From contig CAIUTH010000183.1 of the NCBI GenBank assembly GCA_903902075.1, forward strand, positions 1 to 39,807: 39,807 nt of DNA, in the 5' to 3' direction. Positions within the stretch are counted from its first letter, which is position 1; the number at the start of each line of letters is the position of its first letter. A program made the position numbers and the translations under genes. The notes under the pieces were generated by a model. It was given only the letters and a program-made list of their open reading frames with translations. It was not told the DNA's origin and made no database searches. The stretch comes from an uncultured Alphaproteobacteria bacterium. Its GTDB lineage: Bacteria; Pseudomonadota; Alphaproteobacteria; Micropepsales; Micropepsaceae. Positions 1-12,776 of the stretch are shown here, piece after piece.

Positions 1-43
1 CGCGCTGCTGTGCAGCGCGCCTCTTCGAAGCGATGAAATCGCT
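1..43 (-). terminator. Candidate tandem hairpins downstream of ahcY
   Basis: Two inverted repeats just after the ahcY stop: cgcgctgc-tgt-gcagcgcg (1..19) and agcgat-gaa-atcgct (29..43). No clear U-tract is visible inside the window. Confidence 0.4.
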
Positions 44-44
44 C

Positions 45-1451
45 TTAGTAGCGGTAGGTGTCCGGCTTGTAGGGGCCCGACTGCGGGATGGTTATGTAGT
101 CGGAATGCTTCTTGGTCAGCTCGGTCAGCTGGGCGCCGACCTTGCCCAGGTGCAGGCGGGCGACCTTCTCGTCCAGCACCTTGGGAAGGACATAGACCTT
201 CTTCTCGTACTTGCCGGTGTTCTGCCACAGCTCGATCTGCGCCAGGGTCTGGTTGGTGAAGCTGGCCGACATCACGAAGCTGGGATGGCCCATGGCGTTG
301 CCCAGGTTCACCAGGCGGCCTTCCGACAGCATGATGATGCGCTTGCCGTCGGGGAATTCGATCTCGTCCACCTGCGGCTTGATGTTGTGCCATTTCAGGT
401 TCTTGGTGGCGGCGATCTGGATCTCGCTGTCGAAGTGACCGATGTTACAGACGATGGCGCGGTCCTTCATGGCCCGCATGTGATCCAGGGTGATCACGTC
501 CACATTGCCGGTGGCGGTGACGAAGATGTCGGCCTTGGGCGCGGCGGTTTCCATGGTGACGACTTCATAGCCTTCCATGGCGGCCTGCAGGGCGCAGATG
601 GGATCGATTTCCGACACCATCACGCGGCAGCCGGCATTGCGCAGCGACGCGGCCGAGCCTTTGCCCACATCGCCGAAGCCGGCGACCATGGCGACCTTGC
701 CGGCCATCATCACGTCGGTGCCGCGGCGGATGCCGTCCACCAACGATTCCTTGCAACCATACAGGTTGTCGAACTTGGACTTGGTGACGCTGTCATTGAC
801 GTTGATGGCGGGGAACAGCAGCTTGCCGTCCTTTTCCATCAGGTACAGGCGATGCACGCCGGTGGTGGTTTCTTCCGACACGCCCTTGATGCTGGCGGCG
901 ATCTCGGCGAACCAGCCCTTGGGCTTTTCCTTCAGCAGGCGCTTGATCAGCGCATAGAAGACTTCTTCTTCTTCATTCTCCGGCTTTTCCAGGAACGCGA
1001 CGTCGCCCTTTTCGGCGCGCAGTCCGTGATGCACCAGCATGGTGGCGTCGCCGCCATCGTCCAGGATCATGTTGGGATAGCCGCCGCCATGCCATTCAAA
1101 CAGCTTGGCGGTGTAGTCCCAGTAATCCTTCAGGCTCTCGCCCTTGACGGCGAACACCGGGATGCCGGCGGCGGCGATCGCGGCAGCGGCATGGTCCTGG
1201 GTCGAATAGATGTTGCACGACACCCAGCGGATGTCGGCACCCAGCGCCTTCAGGGTCTCGATCAGCACGGCGGTCTGGATGGTCATGTGCAGCGAGCCGG
1301 CGATGCGGGCGCCCTTGAGCGGCTGCGAGGCGCCATATTCGGCGCGCGTGGCCATCAGGCCCGGCATCTCGATCTCGGCGATGTTCAGTTCCTTGCGGCC
1401 CCAGTCGGCCAGGGTGATGTCCTTGACGATGTAGTCGCTGAAAGCGGCCAT
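45..1451 (-). CDS. ahcY: Adenosylhomocysteinase (S-adenosyl-L-homocysteine hydrolase)
   Basis: Protein from [32 protein letters not shown] to [11 protein letters not shown] with the NAD-binding motif [10 protein letters not shown]. The ORF track start at 1508 is probably too long; M20 at 1451 fits the conserved N-terminus. Confidence 0.98.
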   Translation of the reverse strand: MAAFSDYIVKDITLADWGRKELNIAEIEMPGLMATRAEYGASQPLKGARIAGSLHMTIQTAVLIETLKALGADIRWVSCNIYSTQDHAAAAIAAAGIPVFAVKGESLKDYWDYTAKLFEWHGGGYPNMILDDGGDATMLVHHGLRAEKGDVAFLEKPENEEEEVFYALIKRLLKEKPKGWFAEIAASIKGVSEETTTGVHRLYLMEKDGKLLFPAINVNDSVTKSKFDNLYGCKESLVDGIRRGTDVMMAGKVAMVAGFGDVGKGSAASLRNAGCRVMVSEIDPICALQAAMEGYEVVTMETAAPKADIFVTATGNVDVITLDHMRAMKDRAIVCNIGHFDSEIQIAATKNLKWHNIKPQVDEIEFPDGKRIIMLSEGRLVNLGNAMGHPSFVMSASFTNQTLAQIELWQNTGKYEKKVYVLPKVLDEKVARLHLGKVGAQLTELTKKHSDYITIPQSGPYKPDTYRY

Positions 1452-1512
1452 GAAACGATTCCCGTGGATTTCGGGCGTGCCTATAGCAGCCGGGCCGGGG
1501 CGGGGCAAGAAA

Positions 1513-1534
1513 CATATAAAGAAATATGCATATG
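1513..1534 (-). promoter_or_regulatory. Candidate SahR (ArsR-family)-like operator upstream of ahcY
   Basis: AT-rich interrupted palindrome catataaagaaatatgcatatg in otherwise GC-rich sequence, about 60 bp upstream of the ahcY start; one half reads CATATAAAGA. Confidence 0.4.
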
Positions 1535-1562
1535 ATGATGCGGGGCGCGAAAAATGGGGCTT

Positions 1563-2474
1563 TTACGGCCCATCGACGCGGTATCCGGCTTTCCGCAGCA
1601 GCGCGGGAACGCCCCTGGGCCCGGTCAAATGGCCAGCGCCCACCGTGACGAAGAAGACATGCTTTTCCTTCAGCATGGCTTCGATCTGGGGCACCCAGCG
1701 CTGGTTGCGGTCGTCCAGCAGCAGCTTGCGGGCCTTGGGAAACTGGTCGAGGTCGCCATTGATCAACGCGTCCAGCCTGGCCTGGTCGCCATTGGCCCAG
1801 GCGGTGACCATGGGCCGGATACCGGCCGAGACATCGCGCAGGTCCGCCAGGCCGGCCTCGAATTCCTGCAGCTCCAGCGCGGGGTCGTCCGGCGCCAGCA
1901 GGGCGAACTGGTCGGCGATGGTTTCGAAATAGCGGACGGGCTTGTGATTTCGCACGGCGCTTTCCATCAGCACGCTGTCCACGCCGTTGCTTGAGGCATA
2001 ATGGAGCTTGCTGATCTGGGTGAACATCAGCTGGATGCCGGCCAGCCAGGGCCGCTCGCGGTCCACGCCGTCGGCGTCCAGGCTGGAGGATTTCACCGCC
2101 GCGTCATAGTCGGCGCGGAACCTGGGATGCAGCAGGTCGCGCAATTTCTGGTCCGGCGGCAGAAAGCCGTTCTTCTGGATCAGGCCCTGCAATTCGCTGA
2201 CCGCGGCGGCGTCCTCGGGCACTTCGAAGACGAAAATATCTGCGCGCGACAGCGCCATGTTGATGGGCCTGGTGTGCCACCGTACATGGGGCGGCAGCAC
2301 ATGGATCGAACCCAGCAGGTAAACCTCGCCGGCTTCGCCCGCCACATGCCATAGCGCCGGATGAGCAATGCTGCCGGGCAGGGAGGGCTTTACCGTCTGA
2401 GCGCCAGCCAAAGACCCGGCAAGGGAGAGCGTTGCCAGCAGCGCCAGGATCGCAGCTGCAAATTTCTTCATCAT
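1563..2474 (-). CDS. TraB/GumN family protein, probably exported
   Basis: Signal-peptide-like MMKKFAAAILALLATLSLAGSLAGA, motif GEVYLLGSIHVLPP, and C-terminal VTVGAGHLTGPRGVPALLRKAGYRV. Start overlaps the upstream stop (ATGA). Confidence 0.85.
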   Translation of the reverse strand: MMKKFAAAILALLATLSLAGSLAGAQTVKPSLPGSIAHPALWHVAGEAGEVYLLGSIHVLPPHVRWHTRPINMALSRADIFVFEVPEDAAAVSELQGLIQKNGFLPPDQKLRDLLHPRFRADYDAAVKSSSLDADGVDRERPWLAGIQLMFTQISKLHYASSNGVDSVLMESAVRNHKPVRYFETIADQFALLAPDDPALELQEFEAGLADLRDVSAGIRPMVTAWANGDQARLDALINGDLDQFPKARKLLLDDRNQRWVPQIEAMLKEKHVFFVTVGAGHLTGPRGVPALLRKAGYRVDGP

Positions 2475-3298
2475 TCCAGGCACAGCGCTCCGGCCGCGAT
2501 CACCAGCACCGACACAATCCGGCGGGCGGTCAGCTTTTCGCCGAAGAATACGCGCCCCAGCAGCACCGCGAACAACACGCTGGTCTCGCGCAGGGCCGAT
2601 ACCGAACCCATCGGCGCAACGGTCATGGCGAAGATGACGATGCCGTAAGCCAGCACCGAAACCATACCGCCCAGCGCGGCAAGGCCCGTGGCGCGTGTGC
2701 CCTGCCACAGCGCGGCGCCGGGCCGCCGGAATTTGTAGAGCGGCAGGGCGGTGGCGCCCCATATCACGCACATCCACAAGGTATAGGACACCGCGCTTCC
2801 CGAAAGCCGCCCGCCAATGCCGTCGGTCACACTGTAGGCGGCGATGAAGAAGCCGGTGCCCAGGGCGTAGAAGATGCCGGTCTCCTGCAATTGGCGGCCG
2901 CGGAACGCCAGCGAGATGATGCCGATGCTGACCAGCACGATTCCAGCCATGCCGGTAAGCGTGGGGACTTCCTGCGCAACCAGCGCAGCACCCAATGTCA
3001 CCAGAAGCGGCGAGGAACCGCGCGCGATGGGGTAGGCGCTGCCGAAATCGCCGCGGCGATAGGCGCGCACCAGAAAAGCGTTGTAACCGACATGCAGCAG
3101 CGCCGAGCCGGCGATGTAGGGCCAGCTGGCGCGGGCTGGCGCGGGCAGGAAGGGCAGCGCGGCGGCGCAGGCCAGCGATGTGGCGATGCCCATCACTGTC
3201 ATGCCCCAGAAGCCGTCGCGGCCGCCTTTCAGCATCGCGTTCCAGGATGCATGCAGCAGCGCCGCGAACAGGACGAGAGCGGCTATTCCAGAGGTCAC
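2471..3298 (-). CDS. EamA/DMT family transporter
   Basis: 275-aa polytopic membrane protein with a duplicated EamA-like pattern, e.g. ASWNAMLKGGRDGF and SVLFAVLLGRVFFGEKLTARRIVSVLVIAAGALCL. Confidence 0.85.
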   Translation of the reverse strand: MTSGIAALVLFAALLHASWNAMLKGGRDGFWGMTVMGIATSLACAAALPFLPAPARASWPYIAGSALLHVGYNAFLVRAYRRGDFGSAYPIARGSSPLLVTLGAALVAQEVPTLTGMAGIVLVSIGIISLAFRGRQLQETGIFYALGTGFFIAAYSVTDGIGGRLSGSAVSYTLWMCVIWGATALPLYKFRRPGAALWQGTRATGLAALGGMVSVLAYGIVIFAMTVAPMGSVSALRETSVLFAVLLGRVFFGEKLTARRIVSVLVIAAGALCLE

Positions 3299-3567
3299 TC
3301 TTCGCCGAACTTAGCTTCGATAAGAGCCAGCATCGCCGTCAATGCTTCTTGCGCATCCGGGCCTTCGGCCGTGACCATCACCGTAGAGCCGATGGAAGCT
3401 GCAAGCATCATCAATCCCATGATGGAGCGGCCATTGACGGCCTGGCCGTCCTTGATGATGTGAATCTCGGACTGGAACCGCGCCGAGGCTTCCACGATCT
3501 TGGCGCTGGCACGGGCGTGCAGCCCGCGCTTGTTCAGGATCTTGGCGCTGGCGTGAAGCGTGGTCAT
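3295..3567 (-). CDS. HPr family phosphocarrier protein
   Basis: 90 aa with active-site His motif RGLHARAS and regulatory Ser motif NGRSIMGLMMLAAS. Confidence 0.95.
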   Translation of the reverse strand: MTTLHASAKILNKRGLHARASAKIVEASARFQSEIHIIKDGQAVNGRSIMGLMMLAASIGSTVMVTAEGPDAQEALTAMLALIEAKFGEE

Positions 3568-3959
3568 CCCAGGTCAGCGCTTCCGGCCCGCATGTATTTG
3601 CGTCCCGCCTCGATGGCGTCCTTCACGGCCTGCTCCAGCGGCACCTTGTTGCGGATGTCGATCAGCTTGATCAGGCTGGGCAGGTTGACCCCCGCCAGCA
3701 CCTCGATCTTGCCGCGTTCCAGCAAGGTCAGCGCCAGGTTGCAGGGCGTGCCGCCAAACATGTCGGTGGCGACGATCACGCCATTGCCCACGTCAACCGA
3801 TTTGGCAGCCGCCGCGATTTCGCGCTGGCGGCGCTCGATATCGTCTTCGGGCCCGATGCAGACGGCGCGCAGATGGGTTTGCGGCCCCACCATATGTTCC
3901 ATCGCGGAAATGAATTCCTGGGCCAGGCGGCCATGGGTAACAAGAACAATACCAATCAT
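3564..3959 (-). CDS. PTS system EIIA component, mannose (ManX-like) family
   Basis: MIGIVLVTHGRLAQEFISAMEHMVG...VIVATDMFGGTPCNLAL. Internal Met preferred over the ORF start at 4001. Confidence 0.93.
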   Translation of the reverse strand: MIGIVLVTHGRLAQEFISAMEHMVGPQTHLRAVCIGPEDDIERRQREIAAAAKSVDVGNGVIVATDMFGGTPCNLALTLLERGKIEVLAGVNLPSLIKLIDIRNKVPLEQAVKDAIEAGRKYMRAGSADLG

Positions 3960-4012
3960 GCGGGATCCTTCGGGCGGCGGGACAGTAACAAAAACGCCCA
4001 CCGGGGGAAGGG

Positions 4013-4471
4013 TTATTTGGTGATAAAAGTGTCGCTAAACAAGCCCTGTGCAAAAGCCTTGAGCGCGGCGCGTATTTTGGCCGGGCTGGAGGCGAAACGG
4101 GCGTCCAGCGCGATCTGGGGCACCAAAGCGCCCTTGAGCGGCGCTTTCCATGGCCGGTGAACGGGCAGGCGCATCCCTTCCTTGCCCAGTTTCACAACCA
4201 GCGCGATCCTGACCCGCGCGCGCGCGGGCATCTTCACGATGCCCACGCCCCGGATCTCTATCAGGCCACGAATGGTCGCGGGCGCTTTGGCCCACAAGGC
4301 GCCCTTGTCGATGAACAGGATGGTGCGGTCATCGGCCACCAGTTGCGCGCCGCCATCGATCAGCCGCAGCGCCAGGTCGGATTTTCCCGCCCCGCTGGAG
4401 CCCAGCAGCAACACGCCTTTGGTACCGATTGCGATGCAGGTGGCGTGAATATTCTTTTCGGGTTCATACAT
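4013..4471 (-). CDS. hprK: HPr kinase/phosphorylase, short alphaproteobacterial form
   Basis: P-loop GSSGAGKSDLALRLID; no N-terminal domain; located between chvG and EIIA(Man) genes. Confidence 0.93.
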   Translation of the reverse strand: MYEPEKNIHATCIAIGTKGVLLLGSSGAGKSDLALRLIDGGAQLVADDRTILFIDKGALWAKAPATIRGLIEIRGVGIVKMPARARVRIALVVKLGKEGMRLPVHRPWKAPLKGALVPQIALDARFASSPAKIRAALKAFAQGLFSDTFITK

Positions 4472-6032
4472 GTTGCTGCGCCAGCGGAAGTTCCACGATC
4501 AGCCGCGCGCCCATACCCTGCGTGTTGTCGGGGCTGCGGTTCTCCGCATAGATCCGTCCGCCTGCGCCGTCGATGATCTGGCGGGCGATGGAAAGACCAA
4601 GCCCGGAATTCCTGCCGAAATTCTCGCCCGGGCGCTCGGTATAAAAGCGCTCGAAGATGGATTCCAGATTGTCGGGCGGAATGCCGGGTCCTTCATCCTC
4701 CACCGTGATGCGGGCGACAATGTCGCTGCGCACCGCCGTCACGATCACTTTGCCGCCCGGCGGGCTGAAGGAGGCAGCATTGTCGATCAGGTTGCGGAAC
4801 ACCTGGCCCAGCCGTTCATCCTTGCCCAGCACGATGGCGCCTTGCGGCAACTGGTCGTGGAGTTCGAAGTCCACGCCGCTGTCGGTCATGCGGTAGATCT
4901 CGATGATGGTGGACAGCAGATGGGGCAGCGCCACCGGCTCCTTGATCTCGCGCGACAATTCGGCGTCCAGCCGCGAGGCATCGGAAATGTCGGTGATCAG
5001 CCGGTCGATGCGCTTGATGTCGCCGCGCACGATGCCCAGCAGCTGGGTGCGGCTTTCCTCATCCTTGGCGCGGGAGAACATTTCCACCGCGCTGGCCAGC
5101 GAGGTGAGCGGGTTCTTCAGTTCATGCGCCACGTCGGCTGCGAAGCTTTCGATGGCGTCGATGCGGTCGTACAACCCCCCGGTCATGGAACGCAGGCTGT
5201 CGGCCAGGTCGCCGATCTCGTCGGTGCGTTCGGGGAAATTGGGAATGTCGCTGCGTCCGCCCAGGCCGAAGCGAACCCGGTCCGCCGCCGCCGCCAGCCG
5301 CTTCACCGGTTCGGCGATGGTGCCCGCCAGATACAGGGACGAAAGCAGCATCACCAGCAGCGCCACGATGAACACTTCGATCAGGGTGGCGCGCTCCTGG
5401 CGCAATATGTCGTCAATGTCGCCGCCCTCGGTGGACAGGAACAGCACGCCATAGATGGCGGTGAAGCGCTGGATCGGCACCGCCACCGACAGCACCAGGC
5501 GGTTGCGATCATCCACCCGCTGCGCCGAGCCGGTAACGCCGGTCAGGGCGCTGTCCACTTCGCTGTAGATGTGCCCGTCTTCGCCGCCCTCCGAATAGGG
5601 CTGCAGTCGCGCAAAGGGGCGCACACCCATGATCCCGTCATACAGCCGCTTGAACCAGGCCTTGACCTGGCTGGCCGTGTCCAGCGCCGGCAATTCGCCG
5701 GTCTGCACCACATTGCGGGCGAGCAGGTCACGGGTGTCGATCGCCAGATGCCCGCCGGGCAGATAGAGTCGCCCGCGCAGGCGCGTCGGTGCGATCAGCT
5801 GGCGCAGCAACGGCTCGGCTTCGGCGACTTTCAGGGTATGGGTTTCAGGCTCGGTGGCGTATTCGGCCAGGGTGCCGGCCACGATATTGGCCTGCTCGTG
5901 GATGGAGGTGAGGCGTTCCTCGATCAGTCCGCGCCCGCTGGCCTGCACCAGGATGACGCCGCCGGTGAGCACGATCAGCGCCAGCGCATTGAAGGCGAGG
6001 ATGCGCCAGGTGAGGGCGGAAAAGTGCGGCAC
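4464..6032 (-). CDS. chvG: ChvG-type sensor histidine kinase
   Basis: TM, periplasmic sensor region, HAMP, H-box FAADVAHELKNPLTSLASA, and ATPase motifs IDNAASFSPPGG, DEGPGIP, GLGLSIARQI. GTG start overlaps the chvI stop. Confidence 0.93.
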   Translation of the reverse strand: MPHFSALTWRILAFNALALIVLTGGVILVQASGRGLIEERLTSIHEQANIVAGTLAEYATEPETHTLKVAEAEPLLRQLIAPTRLRGRLYLPGGHLAIDTRDLLARNVVQTGELPALDTASQVKAWFKRLYDGIMGVRPFARLQPYSEGGEDGHIYSEVDSALTGVTGSAQRVDDRNRLVLSVAVPIQRFTAIYGVLFLSTEGGDIDDILRQERATLIEVFIVALLVMLLSSLYLAGTIAEPVKRLAAAADRVRFGLGGRSDIPNFPERTDEIGDLADSLRSMTGGLYDRIDAIESFAADVAHELKNPLTSLASAVEMFSRAKDEESRTQLLGIVRGDIKRIDRLITDISDASRLDAELSREIKEPVALPHLLSTIIEIYRMTDSGVDFELHDQLPQGAIVLGKDERLGQVFRNLIDNAASFSPPGGKVIVTAVRSDIVARITVEDEGPGIPPDNLESIFERFYTERPGENFGRNSGLGLSIARQIIDGAGGRIYAENRSPDNTQGMGARLIVELPLAQQHV

Positions 6033-6739
6033 TATTCGCGATAGCGGTAACCGACGCCGTACAGCGTCTCGATGGCGTCGAAGTCATCGGCCACCACCTT
6101 GAACTTCTTGCGCAGCCGCTTGATGTGGCTGTCGATGGTGCGGTCATCGACATAGACCTGGTCGTCATAGGCCGCGTCCATCAGGCTGTCGCGGCTTTTG
6201 ACAAAGCCGGGACGCTGCGCCAGCGCCTGCAGGATCAGAAATTCGGTGACGGTCAGGCGCACCGGCTTGCCGCCCCAGGTGCATTCATGGCGCTGGGGGT
6301 CCAGCGCCAGTTTGCCGCGCACCAGCGCTTCGGTCTTGGGCGCTTCGGCGCCGGCGACAACCGGCGTGTGTTTTCCTTCTGCCCTGCGCAACACGGCGCG
6401 CACGCGCTCCAGCAGCAGGCGCTGGGAGAAGGGCTTGCGGATATAATCGTCAGCGCCGGCATTGAGGCCCATCAACTCGTCGATCTCTTCGTCCTTGCTG
6501 GTGAGGAAGATGACGGGAAGATCGGGCGAGCCCTGCTTGAGCCTGCGCAGCAGCTCCAGCCCGTCCATGCGCGGCATCTTGATGTCCAGGATGGCCAGAT
6601 CGGGCGGGGCAGGCGCCAGCGCGGTCAGCGCGGCGGCGGGATCGGAAAAGGTGCGGACATGATAGCCTTCCTGCTCCAGCAGCATACTGACGGAGGCCAG
6701 GATATTCTTGTCATCGTCGACGAGCGCGATATTCGCCAT
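6032..6739 (-). CDS. chvI: ChvI-type response regulator (OmpR family)
   Basis: Receiver domain [14 protein letters not shown]...[10 protein letters not shown] plus winged-helix output [18 protein letters not shown]; paired with chvG. Confidence 0.95.
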   Translation of the reverse strand: MANIALVDDDKNILASVSMLLEQEGYHVRTFSDPAAALTALAPAPPDLAILDIKMPRMDGLELLRRLKQGSPDLPVIFLTSKDEEIDELMGLNAGADDYIRKPFSQRLLLERVRAVLRRAEGKHTPVVAGAEAPKTEALVRGKLALDPQRHECTWGGKPVRLTVTEFLILQALAQRPGFVKSRDSLMDAAYDDQVYVDDRTIDSHIKRLRKKFKVVADDFDAIETLYGVGYRYRE

Positions 6740-6842
6740 TGAGACCGTTCAAAATAAGGCGTGGGCAGTATAAGCCTATGATGAACAAAGCAAAGTCCAA
6801 AAGGTTCCCGGAACGTAGGCCGGAGCTGGAGCGGCCAAAGAA

Positions 6843-7643
6843 ATGACAGGTCTTCCCTTCGATCCGCGCCGTTTCGCCGGAACGGCGGCGTTTTACGAGC
6901 GTTATCGGCTCGGCTTCCCCGACCGGCTGCTGGCGCGGGTGGCGAATCTGCTGGATTTGAAGGCCGGAGATGCGGTGCTGGATCTTGGCTGCGGCACCGG
7001 GATGCTGGCGGTCGGTTTCGCCCAATTGGGCATGTCCGTCACCGCGATGGACCCCGAACCGGACATGCTGGCAGCCACCAGGGCTGCGGCAGATGCTGCC
7101 GGCGTGACGCTCACGATCGTGCAGGGCAGCTCGCACGACCTGGCGCCCGGCATGGGACCGTTCGCGCTGGTGGCGATGGGGCGCAGCTTTCACTGGATGG
7201 ACCGCGCTGCGACCCTCTCCATGCTGGACCGTATCGTGACCCCGCACGGCGGGGTGGTACTGTTCCATGACACCCACCCGCCGGTGGAGGAGAATGGCTG
7301 GTTCAAGATCCTGCGCGATGTGCAGGACAAGTTCGGCCGCGCTGCTGCGCCGCACGCCGTGGAGCGAAAAGGCGGGCATCGCCGCTATGAACCTTTCCTG
7401 TTTGCCTCCGCCTTCACGCAGCTGGACGGATTGTCGGTGACGATCCGCAAAGACCTGACGGTGGAGGAGATCGTGGGCCGCGCCTTGTCCATGTCCAGCT
7501 GTTCGCCGCAGCGTCTGGGCACGCAGCAACAGGCGCTCGAAACACGCCTGGCGGCGGCCTTGCGGGAATTGTCGCCGGATGGGACATTCACCGAGGTCGC
7601 CGAACTGGTCGCGGTTCTGGCCCGTCGGCCCAACAAGACGTAA
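6843..7643 (+). CDS. Class I SAM-dependent methyltransferase
   Basis: Motif I VLDLGCGTGMLAVGFAQLG followed by MDPEPDML. Confidence 0.9.
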   Translation: MTGLPFDPRRFAGTAAFYERYRLGFPDRLLARVANLLDLKAGDAVLDLGCGTGMLAVGFAQLGMSVTAMDPEPDMLAATRAAADAAGVTLTIVQGSSHDLAPGMGPFALVAMGRSFHWMDRAATLSMLDRIVTPHGGVVLFHDTHPPVEENGWFKILRDVQDKFGRAAAPHAVERKGGHRRYEPFLFASAFTQLDGLSVTIRKDLTVEEIVGRALSMSSCSPQRLGTQQQALETRLAAALRELSPDGTFTEVAELVAVLARRPNKT

Positions 7644-7664
7644 GCGTTTTTTCGGGGGGGCTTC

Positions 7665-8651
7665 ATGCTGCAACAGATTTTGACCGGCCAGGCCAGGGGC
7701 GGAGCGCTGCTGATGGGGGCGGCGATCCTGTTCCTGTATCTGTTGCCGTCGGTGATTGCCCTGGCGCGTGCCCATCGCCGCTTCGTCCTGATCCTGGTGC
7801 TGAACCTGGCTGTCTCGCTGGTCCAGGCGCTGATCGCCAGCAAGCTATTTCCCGCCCTGCTGGTGTTCGATCCGCACAATCTTCCGTCGCTGCTCAAGGT
7901 GGCGTCGCTCATCACCTTCGGGCCCGGCTGGCTGGCGTTGCTGGTCTGGTCGATGATGCCCGGTGCGCCCGATCCGCGCCTGGTGCGGTTCAAGCAGACC
8001 AAGAGCTATGACACCATTGCCGCCCTGCCGCTGATCCTGTGGTTTGCCTATGGCGCGCTGCAGCTACGCGCCGTGCTGATCTACGACGCCGGCCAGATGA
8101 CGGCCGGCACCGCCAGCCTGTATGTCTGGGTGCAGTTCATATCCCTGACCATGGCTGCCATCTTCGACCTGATGCTGGTCTATCTGCTGGTGGTGCGCGA
8201 CCGTGCGGTGAGACGTTCCAAAGGGGTGTGGCCACGCGTATTCGGCGTGGTCGGCACCTTCATGGGCGTGGGCATCCTGCAGCTGCCGGTGGCGCGGCTC
8301 GATCTTCCCATGCAGCTTCTGGCAGCGGTGCTGATCGGCGTGGGGAGCCTCGGCTCGGCGCTGGTGCTGTGGCGGCTGGGCAAGAGTTTTTCCATCCTGC
8401 CCGAAGCGCGCAAGCTGGTGACCAGCGGACCCTATGCTTACGTCCGCCATCCGCTCTATTCGGTGGAGATCATCACCATCCTGGGCACGGCGCTGCAGTT
8501 CGCGGCGCCTTGGTCCTGGATCATTGCCGCGATCGTGGTGCTGCTGCTGTGGGTCCGCAGCCAATTCGAGGAGCAGGTGCTGGAACAGACATTCCCGGAA
8601 TACGCAGCTTATCGCGCGCGGACCAAGCGGTTCATTCCAGGCGTTCTATGA
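7665..8651 (+). CDS. Isoprenylcysteine carboxyl methyltransferase-like (ICMT/PEMT-type) membrane protein
   Basis: Multiple TM segments; C-terminal LVTSGPYAYVRHPLYSVEIITILG...EEQVLEQTFPEYAAYRARTKRFIPGVL. Confidence 0.82.
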   Translation: MLQQILTGQARGGALLMGAAILFLYLLPSVIALARAHRRFVLILVLNLAVSLVQALIASKLFPALLVFDPHNLPSLLKVASLITFGPGWLALLVWSMMPGAPDPRLVRFKQTKSYDTIAALPLILWFAYGALQLRAVLIYDAGQMTAGTASLYVWVQFISLTMAAIFDLMLVYLLVVRDRAVRRSKGVWPRVFGVVGTFMGVGILQLPVARLDLPMQLLAAVLIGVGSLGSALVLWRLGKSFSILPEARKLVTSGPYAYVRHPLYSVEIITILGTALQFAAPWSWIIAAIVVLLLWVRSQFEEQVLEQTFPEYAAYRARTKRFIPGVL

Positions 8652-8658
8652 TCGTCAT

Positions 8659-8716
8659 GCTTCGACGGGCTCAGCATGAGGACGAGAAAACATCCTCACC
8701 CTGAGCCTGTCGCAGG
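8659..8716. repeat. REP-like imperfect inverted repeat between convergent genes
   Basis: Arms gcttcgacgggctcagcatgagga (8659..8682) and tcctcaccctgagcctgtcgcagg (8693..8716) are near reverse complements with a 10-nt loop. Confidence 0.8.
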
Positions 8717-8723
8717 ATGAGAG

Positions 8724-9197
8724 TTATCTGAACTCAACCTTGACGATCTCGTAAGAACGTGCGCCGCCGGGCGCCGCCACTTCCACAGTGTCGCCCTTGC
8801 TCTTGCCAATCAGGGCGCGGGCGATGGGGGAGGACAGCGAGATCTTGCCGTTTTTGGCGTCGGATTCCACATCGCCCACGATCTGGAACTTGCGCTCCTC
8901 GTCGGTGTCCTCATCGGCCAGGGTGACGGTGGCGCCGAACTTGACGCTGCTGCCCGACAATTTGGAAATATCAATCACATCGGCGCGGCCGATCTGGTCT
9001 TCCAGTTCCATGACGCGGCCCTCGATGAAGCTCTGCTTCTCCTTGGCGGCGTGATATTCGGCATTTTCCGACAGATCGCCATGCGCGCGCGCTTCAGCGA
9101 TCGCCGCGATGATGGCGTGGCGGTCCACATTCTTGAGCTGGTTCAGCTCGTCCTCCAGGCCTTTGAAGCCCGCGGCGGTCATCGGAATCTTTTCCAT
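8724..9197 (-). CDS. greA: Transcription elongation factor GreA
   Basis: [61 protein letters not shown]...[14 protein letters not shown]. Confidence 0.97.
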   Translation of the reverse strand: MEKIPMTAAGFKGLEDELNQLKNVDRHAIIAAIAEARAHGDLSENAEYHAAKEKQSFIEGRVMELEDQIGRADVIDISKLSGSSVKFGATVTLADEDTDEERKFQIVGDVESDAKNGKISLSSPIARALIGKSKGDTVEVAAPGGARSYEIVKVEFR

Positions 9198-9314
9198 CGT
9201 CTCTTCCCGTCGGCAAAAAAAGGCTCGCAGCCCCCGCCACTGGCGGATGCCGGAGCCATTCATTGTTAAGGCACTGAAATCGCTGATAAAAAACTTCTGA
9301 CGATCAGCGGTGCA

Positions 9315-12656
<3,342 letters not shown>

Positions 12657-12776
12657 GGCTGTTGCTTCTTCGGTCGCGCGCAAACCGGCCACGCTTTTGA
12701 GGGCGCTGGGGGCCTGCCAAGATGTAGGTTAAGGGGACCGTTTAGTGCGGGTGGGGGAGGGGCGCAACCCCTAAAA

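Noticed and set aside
33-1535. 500-aa plus-strand ORF covering ahcY
   Set aside because: Antisense shadow ORF of a GC-rich conserved gene; His/Gly/Asp/Gln-rich translation without recognisable domains.
1452-1562. SAM/SAH riboswitch upstream of ahcY
   Set aside because: I looked for conserved riboswitch motifs and could not identify a convincing SAH, SAM-II or SAM/SAH fold; a covariance-model search would be needed.
4470-6044. 524-aa plus-strand ORF opposite chvG
   Set aside because: Full-length antisense shadow of a clear histidine kinase; low-complexity composition.
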